From: Ornithinibacillus xuwenensis
Lineage (GTDB): Bacteria; Bacillota; Bacilli; Bacillales; Amphibacillaceae
Assembly (NCBI RefSeq): GCF_039614845.1
Contig: NZ_JBDIML010000008.1
Span: 41,865-105,864, forward strand
DNA: 64,000 nucleotides
Direction of reading: 5' to 3'
Part shown: positions 34,362 to 43,016 of the stretch, one piece after another
Numbering within the stretch: position 1 is the stretch's first letter
How the letters are laid out: every line of letters starts with the position of its first letter
Position numbers and translations under genes: made by a program
The notes under the pieces: generated by a model
Told to the model about the DNA's origin: nothing
Databases searched by the model: none
Seen by the model: the letters and a program-made list of their open reading frames with translations, nothing else

Positions 34362-34964
34362 TTAAAGCGCTTGATACCACTTTGTTGCTGCTTTTACTTC
34401 ACTAATTGTCAGCTGGTGACCACTGTTTTCCCAATGTAGCTCAACTGCGGCACCGGCATTTTCTAAGATTTCCTTTAAATCCTCCGATTCCTGAGATGGA
34501 CATATCGGGTCATTCATGCCAGCAGATATAAATACCTGTTTACCAGTTAGACCTGGTAATTCAATACCTCTTCTTGGCACCATTGGGTGGTGAAGACTTG
34601 CTCCTCTTAAACTATCCTGATAGTGAAACATTAGGCTTGCTGCAATATTGGCCCCATTGGAATAGCCTACTGCAATGATGTTATTGCGGTCGAATTCATA
34701 TTTAGCTGCTGCCTCATTTAAGAACTCATGTAATTCGTTGGTACGATAGATTAAATCTTCTTCATCAAATACACCTTCCGCAAGTCGTTTGAAAAAGCGC
34801 GGCATGCCGTTTTCTAGGATATTACCTCGTACACTTAATATGTTCGCTTCGTTATCAATCATTTCTGCAAGTGGTAGGAGGTCTTGTTCAGTTCCCCCAG
34901 TACCATGAAGCAGTAATAATGTCGGCTTAGATGCATCAGTTCCCTTTTGAAAAATATGCTTCAT
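34362..34964 (-). CDS. mhqD: Carboxylesterase/phospholipase-type hydrolase MhqD
   Basis: A 200-residue alpha/beta hydrolase nearly identical in layout to B. subtilis MhqD (YodD). The oxyanion region is LLLHGTGGTEQDLL, the nucleophile Ser lies in VGYSNGANIAAS, the acid in the MNDPICPSQESEDL region and the His in SGHQLTISE. The RGNILENGMPRFFKRLAEG and GASLHHPMVP stretches are also diagnostic. In B. subtilis the mhq genes are induced by methylhydroquinone and catechol. The ATG follows GAGAGGAAG. A marR gene lies upstream in the same direction. Confidence 0.92.
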   Translation of the reverse strand: MKHIFQKGTDASKPTLLLLHGTGGTEQDLLPLAEMIDNEANILSVRGNILENGMPRFFKRLAEGVFDEEDLIYRTNELHEFLNEAAAKYEFDRNNIIAVGYSNGANIAASLMFHYQDSLRGASLHHPMVPRRGIELPGLTGKQVFISAGMNDPICPSQESEDLKEILENAGAAVELHWENSGHQLTISEVKAATKWYQAL

Positions 34965-35009
34965 CTAGAAACTTCCTCTCCTTTTATTGGTAAATCAAGA
35001 AAAAACAAA

Positions 35010-35441
35010 TCATTCATTATCGGCTTTTAAACCAACGCGTTTTAAGACATCAATGACAACTCTTTTTTCTTCTGTAGTGATGTCGGAAAACATATCCTCG
35101 ATAACCTGTTGATGTTTAGGGAATATTTCATCCATTAATTGTTTTCCCTGATTTGTTATTTGGATATAAACAACACGTCGGTCATCTTTACAATTACTTC
35201 TTTCCAGTAATCCTTTTGATTCTAGCTTATCGATTACGTACGTTATGGATCCAGTATTAATTAGTACTGCCTCGGAAACCTCACGAACCGTTAGTTTTCC
35301 TTTATGATAAAGAACCTCTAATATTTCAAAATCGGAAGTTCGCATTCCATAGCTGCTGATATCCGTTTTAATTTGTTCTTGAACAGATTTTGCTGATTTC
35401 ATTAATACGACGAATGTCTTTAATGAAAGATTCTCACTCAT
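35010..35441 (-). CDS. MarR-family regulator (MhqR-like), likely controls the catE/mhqD module
   Basis: A 143-residue MarR regulator: LSLKLFVVLMK helix, TSDFEILEVLYHKGKLTVREVS, recognition helix INTGSITYVIDKLESKGLL and wing NCKDDRRVVYIQIT. It shares about half of its residues with the regulator at 10996-11463 by eye. It lies 46 bp upstream of mhqD in the same direction, probably in one operon. A Cys in the wing (SNCKDD) is in a position where thiol-reactive quinones could act, but this is inference. AATTAAGTAT repeats upstream suggest autoregulation. Confidence 0.88.
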   Translation of the reverse strand: MSENLSLKTFVVLMKSAKSVQEQIKTDISSYGMRTSDFEILEVLYHKGKLTVREVSEAVLINTGSITYVIDKLESKGLLERSNCKDDRRVVYIQITNQGKQLMDEIFPKHQQVIEDMFSDITTEEKRVVIDVLKRVGLKADNE

Positions 35442-35462
35442 GGTTACACCTTCTTAATCATC

Positions 35463-35501
35463 AATTAAGTATTATGAATTTAAATATCTTTAATTAAGTA
35501 T
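35463..35501 (-). promoter_or_regulatory. Direct repeats upstream of the marR gene
   Basis: AATTAAGTAT occurs at 35463-35472 and at 35492-35501, 29 bp apart. They contain the TTAAGTA core also found, as TAAGTAA, in the catE promoter. Confidence 0.55.
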
Positions 35502-35582
35502 ATTCTAGGTAAATATTTGTAAACTGTCAAACAACATACTCATAGCGTTTACGTCATGGGGATAGGACTATACAAGCAAAAA

Positions 35583-35609
35583 TAAAAAAACCTGCTCAAT
35601 AAGCAGGTT
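35583..35609 (-). terminator. Terminator of the aldo/keto reductase gene
   Basis: On the minus strand AACCTGCT / AGCAGGTT followed by TTTTTTT; the stem includes the stop codon. Confidence 0.88.
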
Positions 35610-36546
35610 AATCACTTGTAAAAATCTGATCGATTTCATTCATTTCTTGAGCGGTAAGGTTAATTTCCAAAGCGCTTAAATTGTTTAATACCTGTTCGGT
35701 TTTCTTAGCGCCAGGAATAACCGTATCAATAGCCTCCTGTGCAAGATACCATGCTAGAACGACTTGGGATACTTCGGCTTGTTTTCTGTTTGCGATTTGT
35801 CTTAACTGGTCTACCTTTTCTAAATTTTGTTCAAAAGCTTGCCCTTTTAAATGTGGCATATTTGCACGGAAGTCATTAAATTGCGTTTCCTTAGTATACT
35901 TTCCTGCTAGTAAGCCGGATGCAAACGGGAAGTACGGTACAAATGATATACCGTGCTGGATAGTATATGGAAAATAATCCTGCTCAGCATCACGATGAAA
36001 TAAATTATAATGGCCTTGAATAACGTCAACATAGCCATCCTGATTTGCTTCCCGTAATTGTTCGGGGGAAAAATTAGATACACCAATTGCTCTAATCTTC
36101 CCTGCATCCTTTAGTTCTTTTAAGGTGCCGATAGCCTCGTATTTCGGTGTGTTTTCATCCGGATAATGTATGTAGAATAAATCAATGTAGTCCGTTTGGA
36201 GTCGCTTTAGACTGGCATCAACTGTCTCTCGTAAAAAATCTGGGGAATTATCGATATGCTTCTCTTCTCCAATAAACCTTTGTGCACCCTTTGTCGCGAT
36301 GATGATTTCATGACGCTTACCAATTTCCCTAATTGCTTCCCCAACCAACTCTTCGGAACGCCCCATTCCATAACTGAATGCCGTGTCAACAAAGTCAAGA
36401 CCTTCCTTAATTGCAGCCTTTATGAGTTCTTTATTGGCTTGTTCATTCAGTCCTGGATAAAGATTATGTCCACCTATAGCGTTTGCGCCAAGCCCAATAG
36501 GATTAACACGTAAGTCTGTATTTCCGATTTGTACCTGATTTGGCAA
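35608..36546 (-). CDS. Aldo/keto reductase
   Basis: A 312-residue (alpha/beta)8 NADPH-dependent oxidoreductase. The catalytic tetrad is visible: Asp and Tyr in DTAFSYGMGRSEEL, Lys in IIATKGAQR and His in YIHYPDENTP. Cofactor-binding IPGAKKTEQV is near the C-terminus. It resembles Bacillus IolS/YhdN-type reductases of carbonyls. A TTG at 36546 is chosen because AAGGAGG lies 8 bases upstream; the longer reading to 36609 has none. Single gene, with detoxification of reactive carbonyls a fitting but unproven role next to the quinone module. Confidence 0.9.
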   Translation of the reverse strand: MPNQVQIGNTDLRVNPIGLGANAIGGHNLYPGLNEQANKELIKAAIKEGLDFVDTAFSYGMGRSEELVGEAIREIGKRHEIIIATKGAQRFIGEEKHIDNSPDFLRETVDASLKRLQTDYIDLFYIHYPDENTPKYEAIGTLKELKDAGKIRAIGVSNFSPEQLREANQDGYVDVIQGHYNLFHRDAEQDYFPYTIQHGISFVPYFPFASGLLAGKYTKETQFNDFRANMPHLKGQAFEQNLEKVDQLRQIANRKQAEVSQVVLAWYLAQEAIDTVIPGAKKTEQVLNNLSALEINLTAQEMNEIDQIFTSD

Positions 36547-36639
36547 GATAGCTTCCTCCTTATTTGTAACTTTTGTATGATTATATGCGCTCCGTGATTT
36601 CAATAACAAGGAAATTGGCCCGTAGCGTTAACCTATTCC

Positions 36640-37404
36640 TTATTCAGTCTCTTGTTTTAATTTCATAAACTGCATTCGTTGATTAAATAGAGTTGGATAG
36701 GATAAATATCCAAGCATAATACTGGTGACAACGGCTGTTGTTAGAAGTAGGAATAAAATAAGTAATTGAAACTGAACTGCTTGGACTGGATCAGCACCTG
36801 CAATAATTTGCCCACTCATCATACCGGGCAGCTGGACAAGTCCAATAGTTTTTTGACTTTCAATAGTTGGTATGGTGCTTGCTTTAATTGCTGCTATTAA
36901 CTGTCTGTGGATGGCTTGTTTTGGTGTTCCTCCTAGTGACAGAATAAGTTCTGTTTCATCCTGCTGATTTTCCACCTCTGCAATGAAACGATTTAAGAAA
37001 AGAATGCCTAACACCATTGAATTACCGATCACCATCCCACTAATTGGAATGATGTACTGTGGTGTAGGAGGAACTATTTGTAAACCAAGTAAAATACCTT
37101 GTGTCAAAATTTCAATAATAACAAACGTTACAAATAACTTCCATGTAATGCCTTTAATCGATGCACCTTTTTTACGAGCATTTTGCGTGGCAGCGCCAAT
37201 CATTAAAAGAACCATAAGCACGATAAATAAAAAGTGCTCGGCATTAAAAACGTATTGAAGGATGTAGCCAACAGCAAGCAATTGAATAATAGAACGAACG
37301 GTTGCAATCAGTGAATCCTTTTCTAATCCTAGCTTTAACGTTTTAGAAAGGATTAATGGAATTAGAACAAAAATGAGGGTAAGTGATAGTGTCAAGAAGT
37401 TCAT
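36640..37404 (-). CDS. fetB: FetB-type iron-export ABC permease (UPF0014)
   Basis: A 254-residue permease with about seven membrane spans, matching the UPF0014/FetB family. Diagnostic segments are ATVRSIIQLLAVGYILQYVF, GMVIGNSMVLGILFLNRF and TKTIGLVQLPGMMSGQII-like text (here SQKTIGLVQLPGMMSGQI). The ATG at 37404 overlaps the end of the ATPase gene by 4 bp (ATGA) and follows GGGGGAAC. With FetA it forms an exporter implicated in iron homeostasis and oxidative stress tolerance in E. coli. Confidence 0.9.
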   Translation of the reverse strand: MNFLTLSLTLIFVLIPLILSKTLKLGLEKDSLIATVRSIIQLLAVGYILQYVFNAEHFLFIVLMVLLMIGAATQNARKKGASIKGITWKLFVTFVIIEILTQGILLGLQIVPPTPQYIIPISGMVIGNSMVLGILFLNRFIAEVENQQDETELILSLGGTPKQAIHRQLIAAIKASTIPTIESQKTIGLVQLPGMMSGQIIAGADPVQAVQFQLLILFLLLTTAVVTSIMLGYLSYPTLFNQRMQFMKLKQETE

Positions 37405-38132
37405 TCTAGTTCCCCCTTCACAAATTGTTGAACCCGCTCGTTCTTTGGATGATGGAGGATAGAGACTTCCCCAGTTTCTATAACTTCTCCCTCCATCATG
37501 ACCCAAGTATAATGACCGATTTTAAGTGCTTGATCGAGATTATGTGTTATCCAAATAATTGTAGTAGCATATTTTTTATTTATTTTTACAATTAATTCTT
37601 CGATATCGTGTTGTGAAACGCGATCTAGCGAGGAGGTGACTTCATCTAATAGTAGAATCTTCGGTTTATTAACAAGGGTACGAGCGATGGAAAGCTTTTG
37701 TCGCTGTCCCCCTGATAAATCCTGGGCATTTCGGTATAGGAAGCTTTCATCCAAGCCAACATCCTGCAATAATTCCTCCGCTTTAGTTAAAGCAATTTTT
37801 TGACCTTGTAATGTAAGTGGAAGTTCCAAGTTATCTAATACAGTTCCTTTTATCATGGTCGCGCTTTGTAATGCTACCCCGACATTTTTCCTGAGAGAAA
37901 TCGGATCATATTCATGGATTGATTTTCCTTTTAGTTGAAGTTCCCCTGAGCTTGGCGAACTTAAGCCGTTGCATAGTCTAAATAAGGTGGATTTTCCAGC
38001 GCCAGAAGGACCGACAAGCGTTGTGATTTTGCCTTCTGGAAAAGAGCCACTAATGTCTTTTAGGATATGTAATCCATCAGCTGAATAATTTACATTCATG
38101 AATTCAACAATGGGTTTTTCTATTGTATTCAT
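37401..38132 (-). CDS. fetA: FetA-type ABC ATP-binding protein
   Basis: A 243-residue ATPase: Walker A GPSGAGKSTLFRL, Q-loop VALQSATM, signature LSGGQRQKLSIART, Walker B KILLLDEVTSSLD and switch His in IIWITHNLDQ. It is encoded just before the UPF0014 permease gene with a 4-bp overlap, the usual FetAB order. The ATG follows AGGAAGTG. Confidence 0.9.
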   Translation of the reverse strand: MNTIEKPIVEFMNVNYSADGLHILKDISGSFPEGKITTLVGPSGAGKSTLFRLCNGLSSPSSGELQLKGKSIHEYDPISLRKNVGVALQSATMIKGTVLDNLELPLTLQGQKIALTKAEELLQDVGLDESFLYRNAQDLSGGQRQKLSIARTLVNKPKILLLDEVTSSLDRVSQHDIEELIVKINKKYATTIIWITHNLDQALKIGHYTWVMMEGEVIETGEVSILHHPKNERVQQFVKGELE

Positions 38133-38239
38133 TTCGTCACTTCCTATTGGTTTGATACTATATTCATAGTGTGCATAGCTTAAAAGCTAATAACTCTTTC
38201 CTGATTCTACCATACCTCTTTTTAAATGGTTGTAAACGA

Positions 38240-38277
38240 AAAAAGCAGCTAAATCCATAAAGGGGTTTCAGCTGCTC
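38240..38277 (-). terminator. Terminator of the ATP-grasp gene
   Basis: On the minus strand AGCAGCT ... AGCTGCT with a weaker inner stem, then TTTTTTC. Confidence 0.75.
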
Positions 38278-38282
38278 CATTA

Positions 38283-39221
38283 TTAAATTAACGTTAATTG
38301 ATGACCCAAATGCTTTGCTAGTTCAAGCATTCCATATTTACCTGCAATTGCTTCTGCATCCGAATTATAGTTTGTATTGGTGTTGACATCATACGTAAAA
38401 ATCTTACCTGTTTGATCGCGAATAAATTCAATTCCTGCAATTTGAATGTGATTAGCTGCCAGGAATTTTTCATACTTCTCTAGTATAGGGTCGGTAAAGC
38501 CCTCTATAATCTCGAATTTTGGTTTATTGGCTACTTCTTCCCCTACTGGGCAGAATAAATCGTCAATGGTACAAGCGTCTGCAGGGCATAACTCAAAGCC
38601 TTCTGAGGTATCCACGCGTACTGCATAGATAAATTTGCCTCCGATAAATTCACACCGTGTAATGAATGGCTCGGGTGCTTGAATGTATTCCTGTATGAGC
38701 GTAATTCCATCAATAGAAGGCTCGAAGGTTGGTCCATTTACATAATCTTCAAGTGACTCAATGGAATGGAATAGCTGAACACCTAATCCCTTTCCTGCCC
38801 GATTATGCTTCGTAATAAAGGAAGACAAATTTAATTCTTTCGCAGCTTTTATAATTTGTTGCTTCCCCACAGCGGCAATCGTTTTAGGGGTGTGAACGTT
38901 CGCTGCGTTTAATGCCATATATTGATTTACTTTACTTACTTCAAGTCTAAGTGCACGATTTCCGTTAAATACTTTTCTTCCGTGGTGCTCTAACCATGAT
39001 AGGACTGCCTCTGTTAATTCTGGTGCATAACGATGATTTCTTGTATGGGAGGATGCACTAATACGATTATAAAAGATTCCTTCTGGAGGACTAGAGGTTA
39101 GGTCTACTGTTCCTTCATCTAAAAACCATTCCTCATAGGGTAGATTAAGTTCATCCAAACGTTTTGTTAGATGGTCGGTCCATTCTGAATTCTCATGAAT
39201 GATATAGATTTTTTTAGACAT
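38283..39221 (-). CDS. ATP-grasp ligase (RimK-like)
   Basis: A 312-residue ATP-grasp protein. The ATP-binding lysine regions are SFITKHNRAGKGLGVQLF and TLIQEYIQAP, and the metal ligands are in IAGIEFIRDQTGKIFTYDVNTNTNYN. The N-terminal 90 residues form a preATP-grasp domain with GIFYNRISASSHTRNH. The fold suggests formation of a carboxylate-amine bond, as in RimK or glutathione-synthetase-like enzymes. No precursor peptide, partner enzyme or transporter gene is next to it, so the product is unknown. Confidence 0.85.
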   Translation of the reverse strand: MSKKIYIIHENSEWTDHLTKRLDELNLPYEEWFLDEGTVDLTSSPPEGIFYNRISASSHTRNHRYAPELTEAVLSWLEHHGRKVFNGNRALRLEVSKVNQYMALNAANVHTPKTIAAVGKQQIIKAAKELNLSSFITKHNRAGKGLGVQLFHSIESLEDYVNGPTFEPSIDGITLIQEYIQAPEPFITRCEFIGGKFIYAVRVDTSEGFELCPADACTIDDLFCPVGEEVANKPKFEIIEGFTDPILEKYEKFLAANHIQIAGIEFIRDQTGKIFTYDVNTNTNYNSDAEAIAGKYGMLELAKHLGHQLTLI

Positions 39222-39291
39222 GACCTGATCAACACCTTTCTGCTTCTTTAATCATACCAAATAACTCGGATTTAAGATATCGGTATGCAAA

Positions 39292-39317
39292 CAAAAAACT
39301 CCCCAGAGTAGGGAGTT
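39292..39317 (-). terminator. Terminator of the uspA gene
   Basis: AACTCCC / GGGAGTT stem, T-run on the minus strand. Confidence 0.8.
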
Positions 39318-39325
39318 AGACTTGG

Positions 39326-39742
39326 TTACTTTACAATTAATACGGGGCTAGTTGCTCTTTTCGCAACCTTATGGCTGACACTTCCCAATACCATTTCTTG
39401 AAAGGCATTAAGCCCTCGGCTTCCAATTACGATAACATCATAATCATTTTTATTGGCGTAATTTACAATGGTAGGACCAGGATCGCCATTTAGGAATATA
39501 ACCTCAAAGTCCACATCTGATTGCTTTGCTTTTTGAACAATTAGTTCAAGCTTTTCTTTTCGTATATCAGCTGCATCCTTACCCCAGTTATTTAAGATTT
39601 CATCCTTTGAATGCTTGGGGTCAACCACATAGATGATATCGACCTTTGTATTCATGCTTAATCGAGCAAGCTCAAAAGCCTTCTCGCCTGCTCTAATGGA
39701 ATGCTCTGAGCCGTCTGCTGCATAGAGAATCTTCTTGAACAT
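39326..39742 (-). CDS. Universal stress protein (UspA family)
   Basis: A 138-residue single-domain UspA protein. It starts with ILYAADGSEHSIRAGEKAFELA, and the ATP-binding loop G-x2-G-x9-G-S is present as VIGSRGLNAFQEMVLGSVSHKV. The last strand is ATSPVLIVK. It is divergent from a SulP transporter gene with 269 bp between, a pairing often seen in Bacillaceae. Ribosome binding site GAGGAGGATTCCC. Confidence 0.93.
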   Translation of the reverse strand: MFKKILYAADGSEHSIRAGEKAFELARLSMNTKVDIIYVVDPKHSKDEILNNWGKDAADIRKEKLELIVQKAKQSDVDFEVIFLNGDPGPTIVNYANKNDYDVIVIGSRGLNAFQEMVLGSVSHKVAKRATSPVLIVK

Positions 39743-39908
39743 GGGAATCCTCCTCTACCAAACTATTAGCGTGCCAACAATTGGTTGAATAGCTACAAAT
39801 TACATAAGTACAATGAAATTATTTTTCATTATATCATATATGGGTTTAAGACAGAGGATATTTAAGAAATTGAAAGGAAATGAAAAATGATTGCGCTTTC
39901 TTTATCGT

Positions 39909-39937
39909 TTCACAAAAAGGTTAAATCCCTATATAAT
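39909..39937 (+). promoter_or_regulatory. sulP promoter
   Basis: TTCACA, 17-base spacer, TATAAT; 75 bp before the ATG. The leader contains a small hairpin GCTTTCG / CGAAAGT near 39962-39980. Confidence 0.65.
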
Positions 39938-40011
39938 ACAGTTTGTTCAAAACGGCCCCGGCTTTCGTGAGAGTCGAAAGTCAACAATGAAATAGGAAAA
40001 AGAGGTGCATC

Positions 40012-41490
40012 ATGTATTTATCAAAATTAAAAACAGAATGGTTTGGAAATATCAGAGGTGATATTTTAGCTGGAATCGTTGTGGCAATTGCCTTAATTCC
40101 GGAAGCGATTGCGTTCTCTGTAATTGCTGGAGTCGATCCAATGGTTGGGCTATATGCTTCTTTTTGTATTGCAGTAGTTATTGCCTTTGTCGGTGGTCGA
40201 CCGGGAATGATTTCAGCAGCAACCGGTGCAACGGCACTACTTATGGTTACGTTAGTTGCCGAGCATGGATTACAATATCTATTTGCGGCAACCATTCTTA
40301 CTGGAATTCTGCAAATCATCATGGGGGCATTAAAGCTAGGGAGACTCATGAAATTTGTTCCTCGTTCTGTCATGATTGGCTTTGTAAATGCTTTAGCAAT
40401 CATGATTTTCATGGCACAATTGGAACATTTTGAAGGTGCAAATTGGGAAATGTATGCCATGTTGGCTGGTGCGTTAGCCATTATCTACATCCTTCCAAGA
40501 TTTATCAAAGTAATTCCAGCTCCGCTAGTGGCAATCATTGTGATTACAGCAGTAGCAATTTTTACAGGAAGTGGTGTGAAGACAGTTGGGGATATGGGCG
40601 AGTTAACCCAGTCACTGCCTTTCTTCTTAATTCCGGATATTCCACTTACGTTTGAAACGCTTCAAATTATTTTTCCATATGCGTTGTCGATTGCAATCGT
40701 TGGTCTTGTTGAGTCTCTTCTAACAGCATCCATTGTGGATGATATGACAGATACGAAAAGTGATAAGAATAAAGAAGCTAGAGGTCAAGGTATTGCGAAT
40801 ATTGTTTCTGGATTTTTCGGTGGTATGGCAGGCTGTGCGATGATTGGTCAATCCGTTATTAATGTGAAATCTGGTGGTAGAGGAAGGTTATCTGCATTAG
40901 TTGCCGGGGGATTCCTCATGACCCTTATTTTATTATTAAATGGATTATTAGTGCAAATCCCGATGGCGGTATTAGTTGGTGTTATGTTTATGGTATCCAT
41001 CAGTACATTCGATTGGTCATCGATAAGAAATATTCGTAAAACACCAATAACCGATACCATCGTTATGTTTGCAACTGTCGTTACGGTGTTTTTCACACAT
41101 GATTTATCAAAAGGTGTATTGGTAGGAATTATCTTAAGTGCTGTCTTCTTTGCTTCAAAGATTTCTAAGGTGAAGATTGTCTCATTAGCTGATAATGATG
41201 CGAAGAAGAAGGTATATCGAGTTTCTGGTCAGCTTTTCTTTGCTTCGGTAACTGATTTTGTGGAAAGCTTTGACTATAAAGAGAATGTAGAAGAAATTAA
41301 ATTAGACCTAACGAATGCGCATATTTGGGATGATTCAGGTGTTGGGGCAATTGACAAGGTTGTTCAGAAGTATCATCAAAATGGTACAAAGGTAGAGGTT
41401 GTTGGTTTAAATGACGAGAGTACGAAGCTAGTAGACAAGCTAGCGAATTATAAGAAGCCTGGTGGATTAGACAAGGTTGCTGGGCATTAA
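40012..41490 (+). CDS. SulP-family anion transporter
   Basis: A 492-residue SLC26/SulP transporter: 10-14 predicted membrane spans (about residues 15-390) with GDILAGIVVAIALIPEAIAF at the start and GVDPMVGLYASF, followed by a cytosolic STAS domain (about 395-485) with KLDLTNAHIWDDSGVGAIDKV. Members carry sulfate, bicarbonate or other anions; the substrate cannot be fixed here, though the length is like that of the shorter, bicarbonate-type members. Ribosome binding site AAAAAGAGGTG. Confidence 0.9.
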   Translation: MYLSKLKTEWFGNIRGDILAGIVVAIALIPEAIAFSVIAGVDPMVGLYASFCIAVVIAFVGGRPGMISAATGATALLMVTLVAEHGLQYLFAATILTGILQIIMGALKLGRLMKFVPRSVMIGFVNALAIMIFMAQLEHFEGANWEMYAMLAGALAIIYILPRFIKVIPAPLVAIIVITAVAIFTGSGVKTVGDMGELTQSLPFFLIPDIPLTFETLQIIFPYALSIAIVGLVESLLTASIVDDMTDTKSDKNKEARGQGIANIVSGFFGGMAGCAMIGQSVINVKSGGRGRLSALVAGGFLMTLILLLNGLLVQIPMAVLVGVMFMVSISTFDWSSIRNIRKTPITDTIVMFATVVTVFFTHDLSKGVLVGIILSAVFFASKISKVKIVSLADNDAKKKVYRVSGQLFFASVTDFVESFDYKENVEEIKLDLTNAHIWDDSGVGAIDKVVQKYHQNGTKVEVVGLNDESTKLVDKLANYKKPGGLDKVAGH

Positions 41491-41497
41491 TGGATGA

Positions 41498-41528
41498 AGA
41501 GAGTTAACGGAGGTTAGCTCTCTTTTTG
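41498..41528 (+). terminator. Terminator of the sulP gene
   Basis: Stem AGAGAGTTAAC / GTTAGCTCTCT (one G-T pair), then TTTTT. Confidence 0.88.
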
Positions 41529-41551
41529 TGTTTGCTGATAAAATCAGGAAA

Positions 41552-41645
41552 AAAGTCGATAAATCAAATTTTGCCGAATTATTGACTAGTATCGCCGATA
41601 AATAGTTCCGTTTCGCCGATTTATCCTACAATTCGCCAATATCTA
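41552..41645. repeat. Degenerate TCGCCGAT-type intergenic repeats
   Basis: Five related cores: GTCGAT (41555), TGCCGA (41572), TCGCCGATAAAT (41592), TCGCCGATTTAT (41613) and TCGCCAAT (41633), about 17-21 bp apart. They follow the sulP terminator and lie before the next gene; no gene or promoter explains them. Confidence 0.6.
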
Positions 41646-41734
41646 TTGAAGCTAATTTATACTTTAGGAAGGTATTTCCATATGAAGAATAGAATAGTAT
41701 AGGAATATTCAATTACAACGAGGAGTGTATGCCG

Positions 41735-42136
41735 ATGTCTAAGGGATTACTGCATCATGTGGAGATTAATGTTTCGAGTCTAGCAGACTCGGTTGCGTTT
41801 TGGGGCTGGTTGTTAGAAGAACTAGGCTATCAGTCTTTTCAAAGATGGGAAAAGGGTAGAAGCTGGAGGTTAGGAGATACCTATCTTGTGTTGGTACAAA
41901 CAGAGGAGCGTTTCTTAGCTATTCCTTATCATAGAAGTAGTGTTGGACTAAATCATCTCGCCTTTCACGCAGAATCGAAACAACAGGTTGATCGAGTAAC
42001 CAACCAATTAAGGGAGAAAGGTGTTCGAATCTTATATGAAGATAGGCACCCATATGCAGGTGGAGAGAATCATTATGCCGTTTACTTTGAGGATCCAGAT
42101 CGGATTAAAGTGGAAATTGTTGCACCAGAATACTAG
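41735..42136 (+). CDS. VOC-family protein (glyoxalase-like)
   Basis: A 133-residue single VOC module: HHVEINVSSLADSVAFWGWLLEELG at the start (landmark HHVEINVSSL), the second His in GLNHLAFHAES and the Glu in VYFEDPDRIKVEIVAP. These positions suit a metal site of glyoxalase I or FosB-like proteins. The ATG at 41735 is preferred over the ATG at 41729 because of its spacing from GAGGAG. A DUF2785 gene follows 18 bp after the stop, probably in the same operon. Confidence 0.85.
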   Translation: MSKGLLHHVEINVSSLADSVAFWGWLLEELGYQSFQRWEKGRSWRLGDTYLVLVQTEERFLAIPYHRSSVGLNHLAFHAESKQQVDRVTNQLREKGVRILYEDRHPYAGGENHYAVYFEDPDRIKVEIVAPEY

Positions 42137-42154
42137 ATAGATGGGGTGATGAAA

Positions 42155-43000
42155 ATGAATGCAAATGAACTGAAGTTATTATTAGAAGGCTTTAGAGCCA
42201 GCGATTTTCAACAACAAGGCAGCATGGATATTGGTATGTTAACGAATGCAATGCTCGAACATATCGGAAGTACAGATCCAGACCTACGAGATTTATTGAT
42301 TTATCCTTGTTTTTCGACACTACTGATAAATGGGAATTATCCACCGCCGGAGCTAAATCGAATACTTACTATTTGTTTAGATGAAAAGCACCTATTTTAT
42401 AGGATTGGAGAAGTACATGGTGATGGTGTATTTACTCGATCATTCTCCTCACTCATCATTGCAGTGTTGTTACATATTAATTTACGTCAATCCTTTTTAG
42501 CGGATGAGCAAGTGGAGGAAGCTGCCGTAAAGCTTCTTGACTACGTAGAAAAAGAAACAGATATTCGCGGATTCGTGGAAGGTAAAGGATGGGCACACAG
42601 TATTGCTCATATTGCAGATACATTAGATGAACTTGTGAAACAACCTCAACTAACGGAAGGAAAAAGAAGAGAAATAGCCGGAGCGATATTAAATAAGATG
42701 AGCTTTGATAAGGGGTACTACTTATTTGAAGAGGATGAAAGAATGGTTATTCCAATGGTTTCATTGCTCCAAACAGGAATAGACCAGGATTTTCTTTATG
42801 AAAGTATTAAACAGATTGCCGATGACTTGCAAGTAAAATTTGCCAAAGATGCAACGAATCTATTTATCTATCGCACCAATATGAAACAATTCTTCAAGAG
42901 CTTGCTCATACATTTAGAAGTTATCCATAAGCATGAGGAGCTTCAGAAACATATTAAGGATGCCCTAAAGATTATTAATCAGCCGTATTACAACGTATAA
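42155..43000 (+). CDS. DUF2785 protein
   Basis: A 281-residue helical protein with the DUF2785 landmarks GDGVFTRSFSSLIIA and FVEGKGWAHSIAHIADTLDEL. No membrane spans or signal peptide. Family function unknown; the His-rich KGWAHSIAHIADTLDEL core is strongly conserved. Of three candidate starts, ATG 42155 has the best spacing from GGGGTG. The gene sits between a VOC gene and a GNAT gene with short gaps of 18 and 16 bp, likely one operon. Confidence 0.85.
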   Translation: MNANELKLLLEGFRASDFQQQGSMDIGMLTNAMLEHIGSTDPDLRDLLIYPCFSTLLINGNYPPPELNRILTICLDEKHLFYRIGEVHGDGVFTRSFSSLIIAVLLHINLRQSFLADEQVEEAAVKLLDYVEKETDIRGFVEGKGWAHSIAHIADTLDELVKQPQLTEGKRREIAGAILNKMSFDKGYYLFEEDERMVIPMVSLLQTGIDQDFLYESIKQIADDLQVKFAKDATNLFIYRTNMKQFFKSLLIHLEVIHKHEELQKHIKDALKIINQPYYNV

Positions 43001-43016
43001 TACTGGGGGAATAAGT

